DNA of 64,000 nt from Pseudomonadota bacterium (GTDB lineage: Bacteria; Pseudomonadota; Gammaproteobacteria; Steroidobacterales; Steroidobacteraceae): positions 1 through 64,000 of the forward strand of contig JANXUT010000082.1 of the NCBI GenBank assembly GCA_025356075.1, written 5' to 3'. The translations under genes were made by a program, and so were the position numbers. Shown in pieces: positions 44,037 to 54,562 of this stretch. Positions within the stretch are counted from its first letter, which is position 1, and each line of letters starts with the position of its first letter. The notes beneath the pieces were generated by a model. The model worked only from the letters and a program-made list of their open reading frames with translations, had not been told where the DNA came from and did no database searches.

Positions 44037-44831
44037 TCAGACGGCGACGGGCGCCTTGATCGCGGCGAGCGGATGGTAGTCGGCAATCTCGATGTCGTTG
44101 TACTCGTAGTCGAACAGCGTCGGCGGCCGACGCTTGAGGACGAGCCTCGGCAGCGCCCCGGGCTCACGTGCGAGCTGCAGGTCCACCTGCTCGAGGTGGT
44201 TGAGGTAGAGGTGGCAGTCCCCGCCGGTCCAGATGAAGTCGCCGACGCCAAGGTCCGACTGGGCGGCGACCATGTGCACGAGGAGCGCGTAGCTCGCGAT
44301 GTTGAACGGCACGCCGAGGAAGAGGTCGGCGCTGCGTTGGTACATCTGGCAGGACAGCTTGCCGCCGGCGACGTAGAACTGGAAGAACGCGTGGCAGGGC
44401 TGCAGCGCCATCGACTCGAGCTCGCCAACGTTCCAGGCGCTGACGATGAGGCGGCGCGAATCGGGGTTCTGCCTGATCGCGCTGAGCACCTCACTGATCT
44501 GGTCGATGTGGCGGCCGTCGGGTGCAACCCAGTCGCGCCACTGCTTGCCGTAGACGGGACCCAGGTTCCCCGCCTCGTCCGCCCACTCGTCCCAGATCGA
44601 CACGCCCGCCGCGCGCAAGCTCGCGACGTTCGTTTCGCCGCGCAGGAACCAGAGGAGCTCCTCGACGACGCTCTTCGTGTGGACCTTCTTCGTCGTGACG
44701 AGCGGGAAGCCCCGCGCGAGATCGAAGCGCATCTGCCAGCCGAACACCGCGAGCGTCCCCGTGCCGGTCCGGTCGGCCTTCGGGGTGCCGTGCCGGCGGA
44801 CGTGACGGAGGAGATCGAGGTACTGCTTCAC
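44037..44831 (-). CDS. thyA: Thymidylate synthase
   Basis: 264 residues, exactly the E. coli length, from GTG 44831 overlapping the lgt stop by GTGA. Catalytic C146 is in [14 protein letters not shown]; other conserved parts are [38 protein letters not shown] and [17 protein letters not shown]. It methylates dUMP using methylene-tetrahydrofolate, so it needs FolA to recycle dihydrofolate. lgt-thyA is a conserved gammaproteobacterial pair. Confidence 0.97.
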   Translation of the reverse strand: MKQYLDLLRHVRRHGTPKADRTGTGTLAVFGWQMRFDLARGFPLVTTKKVHTKSVVEELLWFLRGETNVASLRAAGVSIWDEWADEAGNLGPVYGKQWRDWVAPDGRHIDQISEVLSAIRQNPDSRRLIVSAWNVGELESMALQPCHAFFQFYVAGGKLSCQMYQRSADLFLGVPFNIASYALLVHMVAAQSDLGVGDFIWTGGDCHLYLNHLEQVDLQLAREPGALPRLVLKRRPPTLFDYEYNDIEIADYHPLAAIKAPVAV

Positions 44832-45655
44832 GCGCCACCGGCCGCCTTGCTGCGGTAGTTGCCGGACGGAGTCCGCCGCCCATAGGCATAGGCGAGGAGG
44901 CCCACGCCAATCAGCACCATCGGCAGCGACAGCACCATGCCCATCGTCAGCCAGCCGCCGGCGAGGTAGCCGAGGTCGGCGTCGGGGACGCGCACGAACT
45001 CGATCAGCGTGCGGAAGGTCCCGTAGAAGATCAGGAACAGGGCCGTCGGCGCCCAGCGTGGCCGTGGCCGCGAGGTGAACGTCCAGAGGATTGCGAAGAG
45101 CACGAGGCCCTCGAGGCCCGCCTCGTAGAGCTGCGAGGGATGCAGCACCTGCGTGATGCCGTCGGCGCCGCGCACCGCGAAGCCCCACGGCAGGTCGGTG
45201 GGCTTGCCCCACAACTCGCTGTTGATGAAGTTGCCGATGCGCCCCGAGGCGAGCCCGAGGGTCGGCAGCGGCGCGGTGAAATCGAACACGTCGCCGAGGT
45301 TCCGCCCTCGCCGCCAGGCGAGGAACGCGAGCGCGCAAAGCACGCCGATGAGCCCGCCGTGGAAGCTCATGCCGCCCTGCCAGATCTTGTACCAGTAGGT
45401 CGGGTCCTCGCTGAGCGCGTGCCGGCCGTAGAAGAGGAGCCAGCCGAGGCGCCCGCCGAGCACGACACCGAGCACCGAGTAGAAGATGAGGTCGTCGACC
45501 TCGAGCGGTGTCCAGCTCGAGTCGGCGCGGCTCGCGCGGCGCCGCGCGAGCCACCAGCCGGCGAGGAACCCGACGACGTAGGTGAGGCCGTACCAGCGGA
45601 CCGCGAAGGGCCCGAGGTGGACGATGACCGGGTCGATGCCGGGGGGAGTCAGCAT
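44828..45655 (-). CDS. lgt: Phosphatidylglycerol--prolipoprotein diacylglyceryl transferase
   Basis: 275 residues, an inner-membrane protein with about seven hydrophobic segments. The Lgt signature [20 protein letters not shown] is intact, along with [13 protein letters not shown]. It adds diacylglycerol to the lipobox cysteine of prolipoproteins such as RlpA and the cytochrome c lipoprotein in this window. It is cotranslated with thyA. Confidence 0.96.
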   Translation of the reverse strand: MLTPPGIDPVIVHLGPFAVRWYGLTYVVGFLAGWWLARRRASRADSSWTPLEVDDLIFYSVLGVVLGGRLGWLLFYGRHALSEDPTYWYKIWQGGMSFHGGLIGVLCALAFLAWRRGRNLGDVFDFTAPLPTLGLASGRIGNFINSELWGKPTDLPWGFAVRGADGITQVLHPSQLYEAGLEGLVLFAILWTFTSRPRPRWAPTALFLIFYGTFRTLIEFVRVPDADLGYLAGGWLTMGMVLSLPMVLIGVGLLAYAYGRRTPSGNYRSKAAGGA

Positions 45656-45692
45656 GGGCGCGAAGTGTAGCGAAATCCCCGGCCCCGACCCA

Positions 45693-46442
45693 TCAGCGCC
45701 GCCCTGACAGGATCGCGAGGACTTCGCCGGCGACCTCGTAGAGCGCCGCGTGGCTGCGCCTGAGCGCCTGCACCGAGGGCAACCACACGAGCCCGCCCTC
45801 GGGACGGGAACCGGCCGAGCCCGCGGGAGCCGGGATCGGCTCGATGCCAGCGCGGCGGAACTCCGCCCGCGCCCGGCGCATGTGCACGGCCGAGGTCACG
45901 AGCAGCACGCGCGTCAGCCCGAGCGACCCAAGGAGCGCCGCGCTCTCGGTGGCATTCTCGGCGGTCGTGCGCGAACGCGTCTCGAGCCAGCGCGCCTCAA
46001 GGCCAAACTCGTCCTTCAGCGTCTGCGCCATGACGCGTGACTCCGGGTACTCGGCCTCGACGGCACCGCCCGAGAGGAGGAGCGGCAGGCCCGTGAGGCG
46101 CGCAAGCCCGGCGGCATAGGCGAGCCGCTCGAGCGTGTCGGGAGCAACCACCGCGCCCGCCGGCCCTGAGGTGATGCCCCCGCCGAGCACGAAGATGACC
46201 TGCGCCGGCGGCACGTGCTTCGGGTCGACCTGCCGGCAGCACTCGACCGCGCGGGTCAGCGCGTGCTCGACCGGCGCGAGCGAGAGGAGGAGCAGGAGGG
46301 CAACGGATGAGGCGATGAGCGCGCGGCCGAGGCGCGGTGAGCGCCGCAGGAGCGCAAGCCCCGCGACGCCAAGGAGGATGAGCCCGCCGGGCGGCAGCAC
46401 CAGCGCCCGGCCGATGGCGTGCAGGATCAGGTTAGCGTCCAT
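45693..46442 (-). CDS. YdcF/ElyC family (DUF218) inner-membrane protein
   Basis: 249 residues. Two N-terminal hydrophobic segments (about 5-60) are followed by a DUF218 domain: AQVIFVLGGGITSGPAG, LLLSGGAVEAEYPES, RTTAENATESAALLG and VLLVTSAVHMRRARAEFRRA. ElyC of E. coli affects peptidoglycan synthesis and undecaprenyl phosphate metabolism. Which paralogue this is (ElyC, SanA or YdcF) cannot be settled by eye. It lies nine bases from the RlmI-like gene on the same strand. Confidence 0.87.
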   Translation of the reverse strand: MDANLILHAIGRALVLPPGGLILLGVAGLALLRRSPRLGRALIASSVALLLLLSLAPVEHALTRAVECCRQVDPKHVPPAQVIFVLGGGITSGPAGAVVAPDTLERLAYAAGLARLTGLPLLLSGGAVEAEYPESRVMAQTLKDEFGLEARWLETRSRTTAENATESAALLGSLGLTRVLLVTSAVHMRRARAEFRRAGIEPIPAPAGSAGSRPEGGLVWLPSVQALRRSHAALYEVAGEVLAILSGRR

Positions 46443-46451
46443 CGCCGCGGG

Positions 46452-47678
46452 TCAATCGTGGGTGACCCGGCACATGAACGCCTTCAGGTAGCGGCTCTCC
46501 GGGATCGCCGGGTGCACCGGATGGTCGGGCGCCTGCCCACCGCTCGCGAGTACCTGCACGAACCGGCCGAGGTGGCGGCCGGCCTTCTGGATCGCGTCGG
46601 TGAGCGCGGCGGGCTCTAGGTGGTAGGAGCACGAGCAGCTGACCAGGAAGCCGTCGCGCGGCAAGAGCTGCATCGCGAGCTGGTTCAGGCGCTTGTAGGC
46701 CGCCTCGCCTTTGCCCGCGTCCTTGCGCCGCTTGATGAACGCGGGCGGATCGATGATGACCAGGTCGAACTTCTCGCGCGCCGCATGGAGCTCCTCGAGC
46801 GCCTCGAATACGTCGGCCTTCTGGGTGCGGATGGCGACCCCGTTGCGCTCGGCGTTGCGGCTCGCGGCCTCAAGCGCCGGTTGCGATGAGTCGATGCAGG
46901 TCACCTCACTCCCGGCCTTCGCGGCCTGCACGCCCCAGGCGCCGACGTAGCTGAACGCATCGAGGACGCGGGCGCTGCCGGCGGCAAGCCCGAGGAACGC
47001 GCGGCGGTTGGCCGCCTGGTCGAAGAACCAGCCGGTCTTCTGGCCCGCGGCGAGTGGCGCACGGAACGTGCACTCGCCCTCGAGCACCTCGATCTCATCG
47101 GGCAGCTTGCCGCGGGCGGCCTCGACGTAGCTCGGCAGTCCCTCGAGCTCACGGGCGCCGGAATCGTTCTTGAACACGACGACCTTCGGCTTCACGACCT
47201 TCTCGAGCGCCGCGAGGATGTGCTCCTTCTGGACTTCCATGCCGGCCGTGCCGATCTGCACGACCAGCGTATCGGCATAGCGATCGACCACGAGGCCGGG
47301 CAGCTCGTCGGATTCGCCGTGCACGAGGCGGTAGTAGGGCCTCGCGTAGAGCCGTTCCCGCAGCGCGAGCGCCACGTTGAGGCGGTGGACCATGAGCCCT
47401 TGCCCCGGCGCGAAGCCCGCGTGGCGCGACAGGATGCGCGCGGCGATCAGCGAGTGCGGATTGACATAAGCGTAGCCCATGAACTTGCCGCGGTCGGATT
47501 CGACCGCGACGATGGTTCCGGGCACGAAGTCCGGCAGCGGCGTCGCCGTCGTGTCGACCTCGTTGCTGAAGATCCACAGGTGGCCCGCGGCGACGCGCCG
47601 GTCCTCGTTGTGCTTGAGCTTCAGCACCGGAAAATCGGCAACGCCGGGTGCGGCGGCGGAGGGAGCTACATCGTTCAT
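46452..47678 (-). CDS. rlmI: 23S rRNA (cytosine-C5)-methyltransferase RlmI-like
   Basis: 408 residues from ATG 47678. An N-terminal PUA-like domain (VLKLKHNEDRRVAAGHLWIF) precedes a Rossmann methyltransferase with LDAFSYVGAWGVQAAKAG (SAM), VIIDPPAFIK (motif IV) and LVSCSCSYHL (catalytic cysteine region). RlmI modifies C1962 of 23S rRNA in E. coli. The overall order and length fit RlmI; the exact target base is by analogy. Confidence 0.9.
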   Translation of the reverse strand: MNDVAPSAAAPGVADFPVLKLKHNEDRRVAAGHLWIFSNEVDTTATPLPDFVPGTIVAVESDRGKFMGYAYVNPHSLIAARILSRHAGFAPGQGLMVHRLNVALALRERLYARPYYRLVHGESDELPGLVVDRYADTLVVQIGTAGMEVQKEHILAALEKVVKPKVVVFKNDSGARELEGLPSYVEAARGKLPDEIEVLEGECTFRAPLAAGQKTGWFFDQAANRRAFLGLAAGSARVLDAFSYVGAWGVQAAKAGSEVTCIDSSQPALEAASRNAERNGVAIRTQKADVFEALEELHAAREKFDLVIIDPPAFIKRRKDAGKGEAAYKRLNQLAMQLLPRDGFLVSCSCSYHLEPAALTDAIQKAGRHLGRFVQVLASGGQAPDHPVHPAIPESRYLKAFMCRVTHD

Positions 47679-47728
47679 CGTGGCTACTCGGCGGGTGCGG
47701 CGCGGCCGCGAGGGCGGCGGCGCTCGCG

Positions 47729-47734
47729 TATAGT
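47729..47734 (+). promoter_or_regulatory. Candidate -10 element for the YyaL-like gene
   Basis: TATAGT, 53 nt before the ATG at 47787, in the divergent region between the RlmI-like gene and the YyaL-like gene. No clear -35. Confidence 0.35.
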
Positions 47735-47786
47735 GGGCGGGCGGGGGCATTCTAGCCGACGCGCACCCTAATCCGGATCTGAAACG

Positions 47787-49904
<2,118 letters not shown>

Positions 49905-49913
49905 GCCGGGGGC

Positions 49914-50381
49914 CTAGCTCCCGCCGCCCGAGCGCGCGGCGTCGAAGGCGCGCCTGAGCTTCCCGACGAGTTCGCCGTGCCGGCCGGCGGAGAATCTATC
50001 GGCCGCCTGCCAGTCGAACGCCCACGGCTGCCAGGCGCGCTCCGCGGCCGGCTCCTCGGCGCGCCTTGGAAAGACGTGCGCATGCAGCGCAGGGTCGACG
50101 TTGCCGAAGATCGCGTAGTTGACGCGGATCCCGCCCATCGCCTCGAGCAGCACGTCGCCGACGTGCGCCATGTCCGCGAGGAAGGCGGCACGGTGAGCGC
50201 CGGTGAGCGCGTTCAGCTGCGGCACCACCGGATCGGGCAGCAGCAGGCAGTAGCCCGCGATGACCTGCGGGTCGCCGAGCACGACCCAGCCTGAGTCGAG
50301 CCGCGCGATGAAGCTCTCATCGGCGGCGCCGCGCAGCTTCTGCACGCGCCGGTGGATGACCGTGTCCGCGCCTGCGTTCAT
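49914..50381 (-). CDS. HIT-like family protein
   Basis: 155 residues from ATG 50381. The histidine-triad region reads PALHAHVFPRR: H100 and H102 are kept, but the first histidine of the triad is replaced by A98. HIT proteins hydrolyse or transfer nucleotides through the middle and last histidines, so activity may remain. It overlaps the upstream DUF486 gene by ATGA. Confidence 0.82.
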   Translation of the reverse strand: MNAGADTVIHRRVQKLRGAADESFIARLDSGWVVLGDPQVIAGYCLLLPDPVVPQLNALTGAHRAAFLADMAHVGDVLLEAMGGIRVNYAIFGNVDPALHAHVFPRRAEEPAAERAWQPWAFDWQAADRFSAGRHGELVGKLRRAFDAARSGGGS

Positions 50382-50725
50382 GCGTGGCTCCTGAACATGA
50401 AGTAGACGGCGCCTATCATGCAGCAGCCGGCCCACAGGAAGTCGAGCTTGACGCCCTGCTTGAGGTAGAAGTACGCGAACGGCACGAACACGCCGAGCGT
50501 GATGACCTCCTGCAGGATCTTGAGCTGCGGGATCGTGAGGATCGTGTGGCCGATCCGGTTGGCGGGGACCTGCAGCAGGTATTCAAAGAGCGCGATGCCC
50601 CACGAGACGAGCGCCGCGATCCACCAGGGCCGCTGGCTCAATTCCTTCAGGTGCGCGTACCAGGCAAAGGTCATGAACACGTTCGACAGGGACAGCAGGA
50701 TCACGGTCCATCCGAACTCACGCAT
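50378..50725 (-). CDS. DMT-family DUF486 small membrane protein
   Basis: 115 residues with four hydrophobic segments, for example WTVILLSLSNVFMTFAWYAH and VITLGVFVPFAYFYL. It matches DUF486, single-repeat members of the drug/metabolite transporter superfamily that would act as dimers, like EmrE. The substrate is unknown. It is coupled with the HIT-like gene. Confidence 0.88.
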   Translation of the reverse strand: MREFGWTVILLSLSNVFMTFAWYAHLKELSQRPWWIAALVSWGIALFEYLLQVPANRIGHTILTIPQLKILQEVITLGVFVPFAYFYLKQGVKLDFLWAGCCMIGAVYFMFRSHA

Positions 50726-50784
50726 GCGAGGCTCCCGGGTACGCGACGGTGCCGCTTGGTGGCGGTGATGAGTCTGGCGCGCGC

Positions 50785-51240
50785 TCAGCCGGCGCGGTGC
50801 GCGGCGCGCGCGGCGGCGACCATCGCCGCCGTCACCGGCGTCGCGTGGTTGCCGAAGCTCGTGCGCACGTGCGTCAGCAGCGTCGCGAGGTCCTCGTCCG
50901 GGAGGTAGCTGAACTGCGGCATGATGCCGGCGTACGCGCCGCGCGGGAGCGCGGCGGGGCGGTGCCCGTACATGACCCAGCCGAGGAGTTCCTCGGGGGG
51001 CCCGAGCGTCACGGGCGTCCCGGCGAGCGGCGGCTGCACGCCCTCGATGCCGCTGCCGTCCGGCCGGTGGCAGGCGGCGCAGGTCGTCGCGTAGAGGCGT
51101 TCGGCCGGCGTCGCCGCACGGTGACTCGACTCCCCGCCCGGCGCGCAGGCGCCGAGCGCCGTGGCGGCGAGGGCGGCCGCGACGCCGAGAAACGCGTGCC
51201 GCCCCGCCGCCGCCGGCGCCGGCACCCGGCGCCCCGGCAT
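50785..51240 (-). CDS. Cytochrome c lipoprotein
   Basis: 151 residues from ATG 51240. A long signal with lipobox LGAC (C32) indicates a membrane-anchored periplasmic protein. The haem motif is C54-A-A-C57-H58 with a probable axial methionine in GIMPQFSYL. Class I mono-haem fold. It starts only four bases after the decarboxylase gene upstream, which is otherwise unrelated in function, and may act as an electron carrier. Confidence 0.88.
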   Translation of the reverse strand: MPGRRVPAPAAAGRHAFLGVAAALAATALGACAPGGESSHRAATPAERLYATTCAACHRPDGSGIEGVQPPLAGTPVTLGPPEELLGWVMYGHRPAALPRGAYAGIMPQFSYLPDEDLATLLTHVRTSFGNHATPVTAAMVAAARAAHRAG

Positions 51241-51244
51241 GCGC

Positions 51245-52459
51245 TCAGCGCGGGACGAGCGTGACGACGGTCGCGTCGGCCGGCTCACGGTTGATCGGCA
51301 GCACCCGGGCGCGGCGGATGAAGTTGAAGTCCGTGGCGCCGGCCGAGCAGTACGCGCCCATGTCCCGGCCGACGATGAGGTCGCCAATCTCGAGCGGCGG
51401 CAACGGCAGGTCCTCGATCACGACGTCGATGCTGTCGCAGGTGGGACCGGCGAGCACGCTCGGGCGCCGCTCGCCGTCGGTGCGCAGGCTTTCGATCCGG
51501 TAGCGGGCGTGATCGAAAAGCTGGCCGCTGAAGGAGCCGTAGATCCCGTCGTCGAGGTAGTACCACTGCCGGCCATCGCGCACCGCGCGGCCGATGACGG
51601 TCGAGACGCAGGTGCCCGCGGGCGCGGCAATGAACCGGCCGGGCTCGGCGATGATCCTGAGGTTCGGCGGCAGCGCCGCGAGCGCCGCGCGGATCGGTGC
51701 GCAGAACTCCTCTATCGGCATTGCGGGCTCCAGGTAGTCGACCGGGAAGCCACCGCCAATGTCGAGAACAGCCAGGTCGGCGTGGCCGGCCGCGCGGCCC
51801 GCTTCGATCATGCCGCCTGAGGCCGCGATTGCGCGCACGTGCATGTCGGGGCTGGCGGCCTGGGAACCGGCGTGGAATGAAAGCCCGACGACCCGCACGC
51901 CCATCTGCGCGGCGACCCTGAGGAGCGCCGGGACCGCCGCGGGCTCGCAGCCAAACTTCTTGGAGAGGTCGCACACCGCATCGGAAGTCCCGAATGCGAC
52001 TCGCAGCAGCACTTCGACGCGCTTGCGATGGCGGATGAACTTGCCGATCTCGTCGGCGTTGTCGGCGACGAAGATGCGCACGCCGAACCTGAGCGCATCG
52101 CGGATGTCGCCGTCGCGCTTGATCGGGTGGGTGTGGATGCAACGCTCGGGCGCCACCTGCGCAGCACGCACCAGATCGACCTCGCCGCTACTCGCGAGGT
52201 CGAAGAACGCGCCCTCGCCCTTCAGCGTCGCGACGACCACCGGGTCCGGCAGCGGCTTCAGCGCATAGTGGAGGTCGACGCCCGGCAGTGCCGCCTTGAG
52301 CGCGCGGTACTGGCCGCGGATCCGGTCGCAGTCGACCACCATGAGCGGCGAGCCGTGGCGTGCCACGAGCGCCTCGATGTCGGCGCGCGCGTAGGGCGCG
52401 TGCAGTCGCCCCGTCGCGGGAGTCTCGGCGGACAACATCGACTTCGCGGGCTTGGGCAC
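51245..52459 (-). CDS. Type III PLP ornithine/lysine (diamino acid) decarboxylase
   Basis: 404 residues from GTG 52459, supported by GAGGA eight bases upstream. Fold-type III: PLP lysine K68 in LHYALKPLPDPVV, LSFHAGSQ, LDIGGGFPVDY and the other-subunit cysteine region AGPTCDSIDV with GAYCSAGATDFN near the end. It decarboxylates ornithine to putrescine or lysine to cadaverine; the family cannot be resolved further by eye. The putrescine link to the PuuB-like oxidase in this window is suggestive only. Confidence 0.9.
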   Translation of the reverse strand: MPKPAKSMLSAETPATGRLHAPYARADIEALVARHGSPLMVVDCDRIRGQYRALKAALPGVDLHYALKPLPDPVVVATLKGEGAFFDLASSGEVDLVRAAQVAPERCIHTHPIKRDGDIRDALRFGVRIFVADNADEIGKFIRHRKRVEVLLRVAFGTSDAVCDLSKKFGCEPAAVPALLRVAAQMGVRVVGLSFHAGSQAASPDMHVRAIAASGGMIEAGRAAGHADLAVLDIGGGFPVDYLEPAMPIEEFCAPIRAALAALPPNLRIIAEPGRFIAAPAGTCVSTVIGRAVRDGRQWYYLDDGIYGSFSGQLFDHARYRIESLRTDGERRPSVLAGPTCDSIDVVIEDLPLPPLEIGDLIVGRDMGAYCSAGATDFNFIRRARVLPINREPADATVVTLVPR

Positions 52460-52486
52460 TGGCGGGATCCTCGGGTGGGCGCGCGG

Positions 52487-52514
52487 ATTCTAGGCTAAAT
52501 CCTCGGCATCGCAA
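52487..52514 (-). promoter_or_regulatory. Promoter of the decarboxylase gene
   Basis: On the minus strand TTGCGA, a 16-base spacer and TAGAAT, ending 27 nt before the GTG at 52459. Both hexamers match sigma70 sites reasonably. Confidence 0.5.
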
Positions 52515-53449
52515 GCGGCTGCAGCTCGCGCGAGCCGGTCGCGCACCGCATCCCAGTTAGCGCCCGCCGGGACCGCCTCGACGAGGATCGCGGCCGCGCC
52601 GCTCGCATCGAGGCGGCGCAGGTCCGCATAGAGATCGTGACCGAAGCGAACCGCCTCGGCACCCGCTTCGATCCAGAGCGGCCCTGCGTAGTCGGCCGGC
52701 CGGCCGCTGCGCGCGAGCACGGCGACCGAGGCGCCGGCCAGGGCGCGCAGCGAATCGGCCGGGAGCACGCGCAGCGGTGTCCGCGGGGCGTAGTGCGCGG
52801 CGAGCGTGCCCGAGGCACGCGGCCCCTCGCCCCGCTCGGCGCGCCGGATGGGACCTGCGACGGCCTCGAGGTCGGGCAGCGCGATGCCGCCCGGGCGCAG
52901 CAGCAGCAGTTCACCAACGCAGCTCACGATCGTCGATTCGAGGCCGACGCTGCAGTCGCCGCCGTCGAGGACGAGAGCGACCTCGGCGCCGAACTCCGCG
53001 CGCACGTGCGCGGCCGTCGTCGGGCTCACCCGCCCGAACCGGTTCGCGGAGGGCGCCGCGATGCCGCCGCCGAAGGCGGCCAGCAGCGCGAGAGCGAGCG
53101 GGTGCGAAGGCACCCTCAGTCCGACCGTGGGCGCCCCACCCGTCACCTCGTCGATGACGCCCGCCGCGCGCGGCAGGATGAGGGTGAGCGGTCCGGGCCA
53201 GAACGCACGCGCGAGCCGCTCGGCCGCCGCGGGGACGTGCGCGGCCCACTCGCCGAGCGCACTCGCGTCGCGGAGGTGGACGATCAAGGGATGGTTGGCC
53301 GGCCGGCCCTTCAACGCGAAGACGCGCCGGACCGCGGCGGGGTTCCCGGCGTCGGCACCGAGGCCGTAGACGGTTTCGGTCGGGAATCCGATCGCATCGC
53401 CGGCGCAAAGTGCCGCGACCGCCTCGCGGAGCTCCACCTCAGCGCTCAT
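52490..53449 (-). CDS. L-threonylcarbamoyladenylate synthase (Sua5 type)
   Basis: 319 residues: a YrdC/TsaC catalytic domain (about 1-195; IGFPTETVYGLGADA, KGRPANHPLIVHL, AAPSANRFGRVSPTTA) plus a C-terminal Sua5 domain (about 220-315, with SGTLAAHYAPRTPL at the junction). It makes threonylcarbamoyl-AMP for tRNA t6A37. The longer Sua5 architecture, not short TsaC, is used here. Its start overlaps the stop of the DUF72 gene by ATGA. Confidence 0.93.
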   Translation of the reverse strand: MSAEVELREAVAALCAGDAIGFPTETVYGLGADAGNPAAVRRVFALKGRPANHPLIVHLRDASALGEWAAHVPAAAERLARAFWPGPLTLILPRAAGVIDEVTGGAPTVGLRVPSHPLALALLAAFGGGIAAPSANRFGRVSPTTAAHVRAEFGAEVALVLDGGDCSVGLESTIVSCVGELLLLRPGGIALPDLEAVAGPIRRAERGEGPRASGTLAAHYAPRTPLRVLPADSLRALAGASVAVLARSGRPADYAGPLWIEAGAEAVRFGHDLYADLRRLDASGAAAILVEAVPAGANWDAVRDRLARAAAACDAEDLA

Positions 53450-54474
53450 GCCGGCGGTGGCGGGCGGGCGCGCCGCTCGAGCTCGCGCGTGAGGCCGAAG
53501 AGGGTGAGTGGCGCGCAGCCCTCGGCCTTGTTGTTGGCGATCACGATCGCCTCGTTGCCGCGGGCGAGGACCCGCTCGATGAGCTCGGCGACGGCGCTGC
53601 GGTTCGCCGCGTCCGGGTCGACGATCCGGTCGAAAGGGAAATAGCGCTCGCGCGCCGCCTCGTAGTCCTGCCCCGGGTTGAGGAGCCAGCGGATCACGAC
53701 GGCGCCCGAGAGCCAGGCGCTCTCGCCGAGGAGGTCGGCCTGCTCGAGCACGGAGGGCATGCGCGGATGCACGTTGAAGCAGTGCGTGGCGCCGTTCCTC
53801 GCGAGCGCATCGGTGTAGCCGGGACCCAAGAGCTCGCGGTTCCTGAGCTCGACCGCGTACTGGGGGCCGCGCGGCAGTGCCTCGAGGAACGCGCCGAGCG
53901 CATCGGCGAAGAGCTGCGGCTCGCGCGAGTAGGGCAAGCCGAGCGCCGGGAACTGGAAGAGGAGCGCGCCCAGGCGCTCGCCGAGCCCCTCGATGACCGG
54001 CGTCACGACCCGCTCGATCGTGTACGGCAGGTCGAGGAAGCGATCGACGTCGGGCGTGACGGCGACGTTGCGCGCCTGCCGGTCGATCGGGTTCGTGAGC
54101 GCGGCGTGTGCCTTGACGATGAAGCGAAAGTCCGCCGGCACCGCGCGCGCGTAGCGGCGGAACTCCTCCGCGCTCAACGGCGCGTAGTACGTCCGGTCGA
54201 GGCCGACCGCCCGCAAGAGCTCGTGCCGCGCGTATGCGCCAAGGCCCGAGCGGGCCAGCAGCTGCTCGCCCGCCCGCTGCGCGTAGACGACGCCGGCCCA
54301 GCCGGGGAACGCCCAGCTCGAGGTGCCGAACCGCAGGCCCGCCGGCAGCCGCTCGCGCACGCCCTCGAGATCAGCCGGCAACGCCGCCGCGCCGATCAGG
54401 TCGACGTCGGAGCCGCCGGCGGCAAACAGCTCGATCTGCGCGGAGGGATCGGGGGTCACGGGGCTCGCCGCCAC
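53446..54474 (-). CDS. DUF72 (YecE) family protein
   Basis: 342 residues from GTG 54474; an in-frame GTG at 54459 is an alternative. A TIM-barrel-like DUF72 domain begins RFGTSSWAFPGWAGVVY and includes YAPLSAEEFRRYARAVPADF, FIVKAHAALT, LGALLFQFP and YAVELRNREL. The function is unknown. The gene is coupled to the Sua5 gene. Confidence 0.88.
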   Translation of the reverse strand: MAASPVTPDPSAQIELFAAGGSDVDLIGAAALPADLEGVRERLPAGLRFGTSSWAFPGWAGVVYAQRAGEQLLARSGLGAYARHELLRAVGLDRTYYAPLSAEEFRRYARAVPADFRFIVKAHAALTNPIDRQARNVAVTPDVDRFLDLPYTIERVVTPVIEGLGERLGALLFQFPALGLPYSREPQLFADALGAFLEALPRGPQYAVELRNRELLGPGYTDALARNGATHCFNVHPRMPSVLEQADLLGESAWLSGAVVIRWLLNPGQDYEAARERYFPFDRIVDPDAANRSAVAELIERVLARGNEAIVIANNKAEGCAPLTLFGLTRELERRARPPPPA

Positions 54475-54562
54475 TTGGGTGCCCCGAACTTAAGCAATGC
54501 CGACCCGCACGGCAACTGCAGGCGTCTCGTCCCGGCGTACGGGTCGTCGCGGCAGCGGCGGC

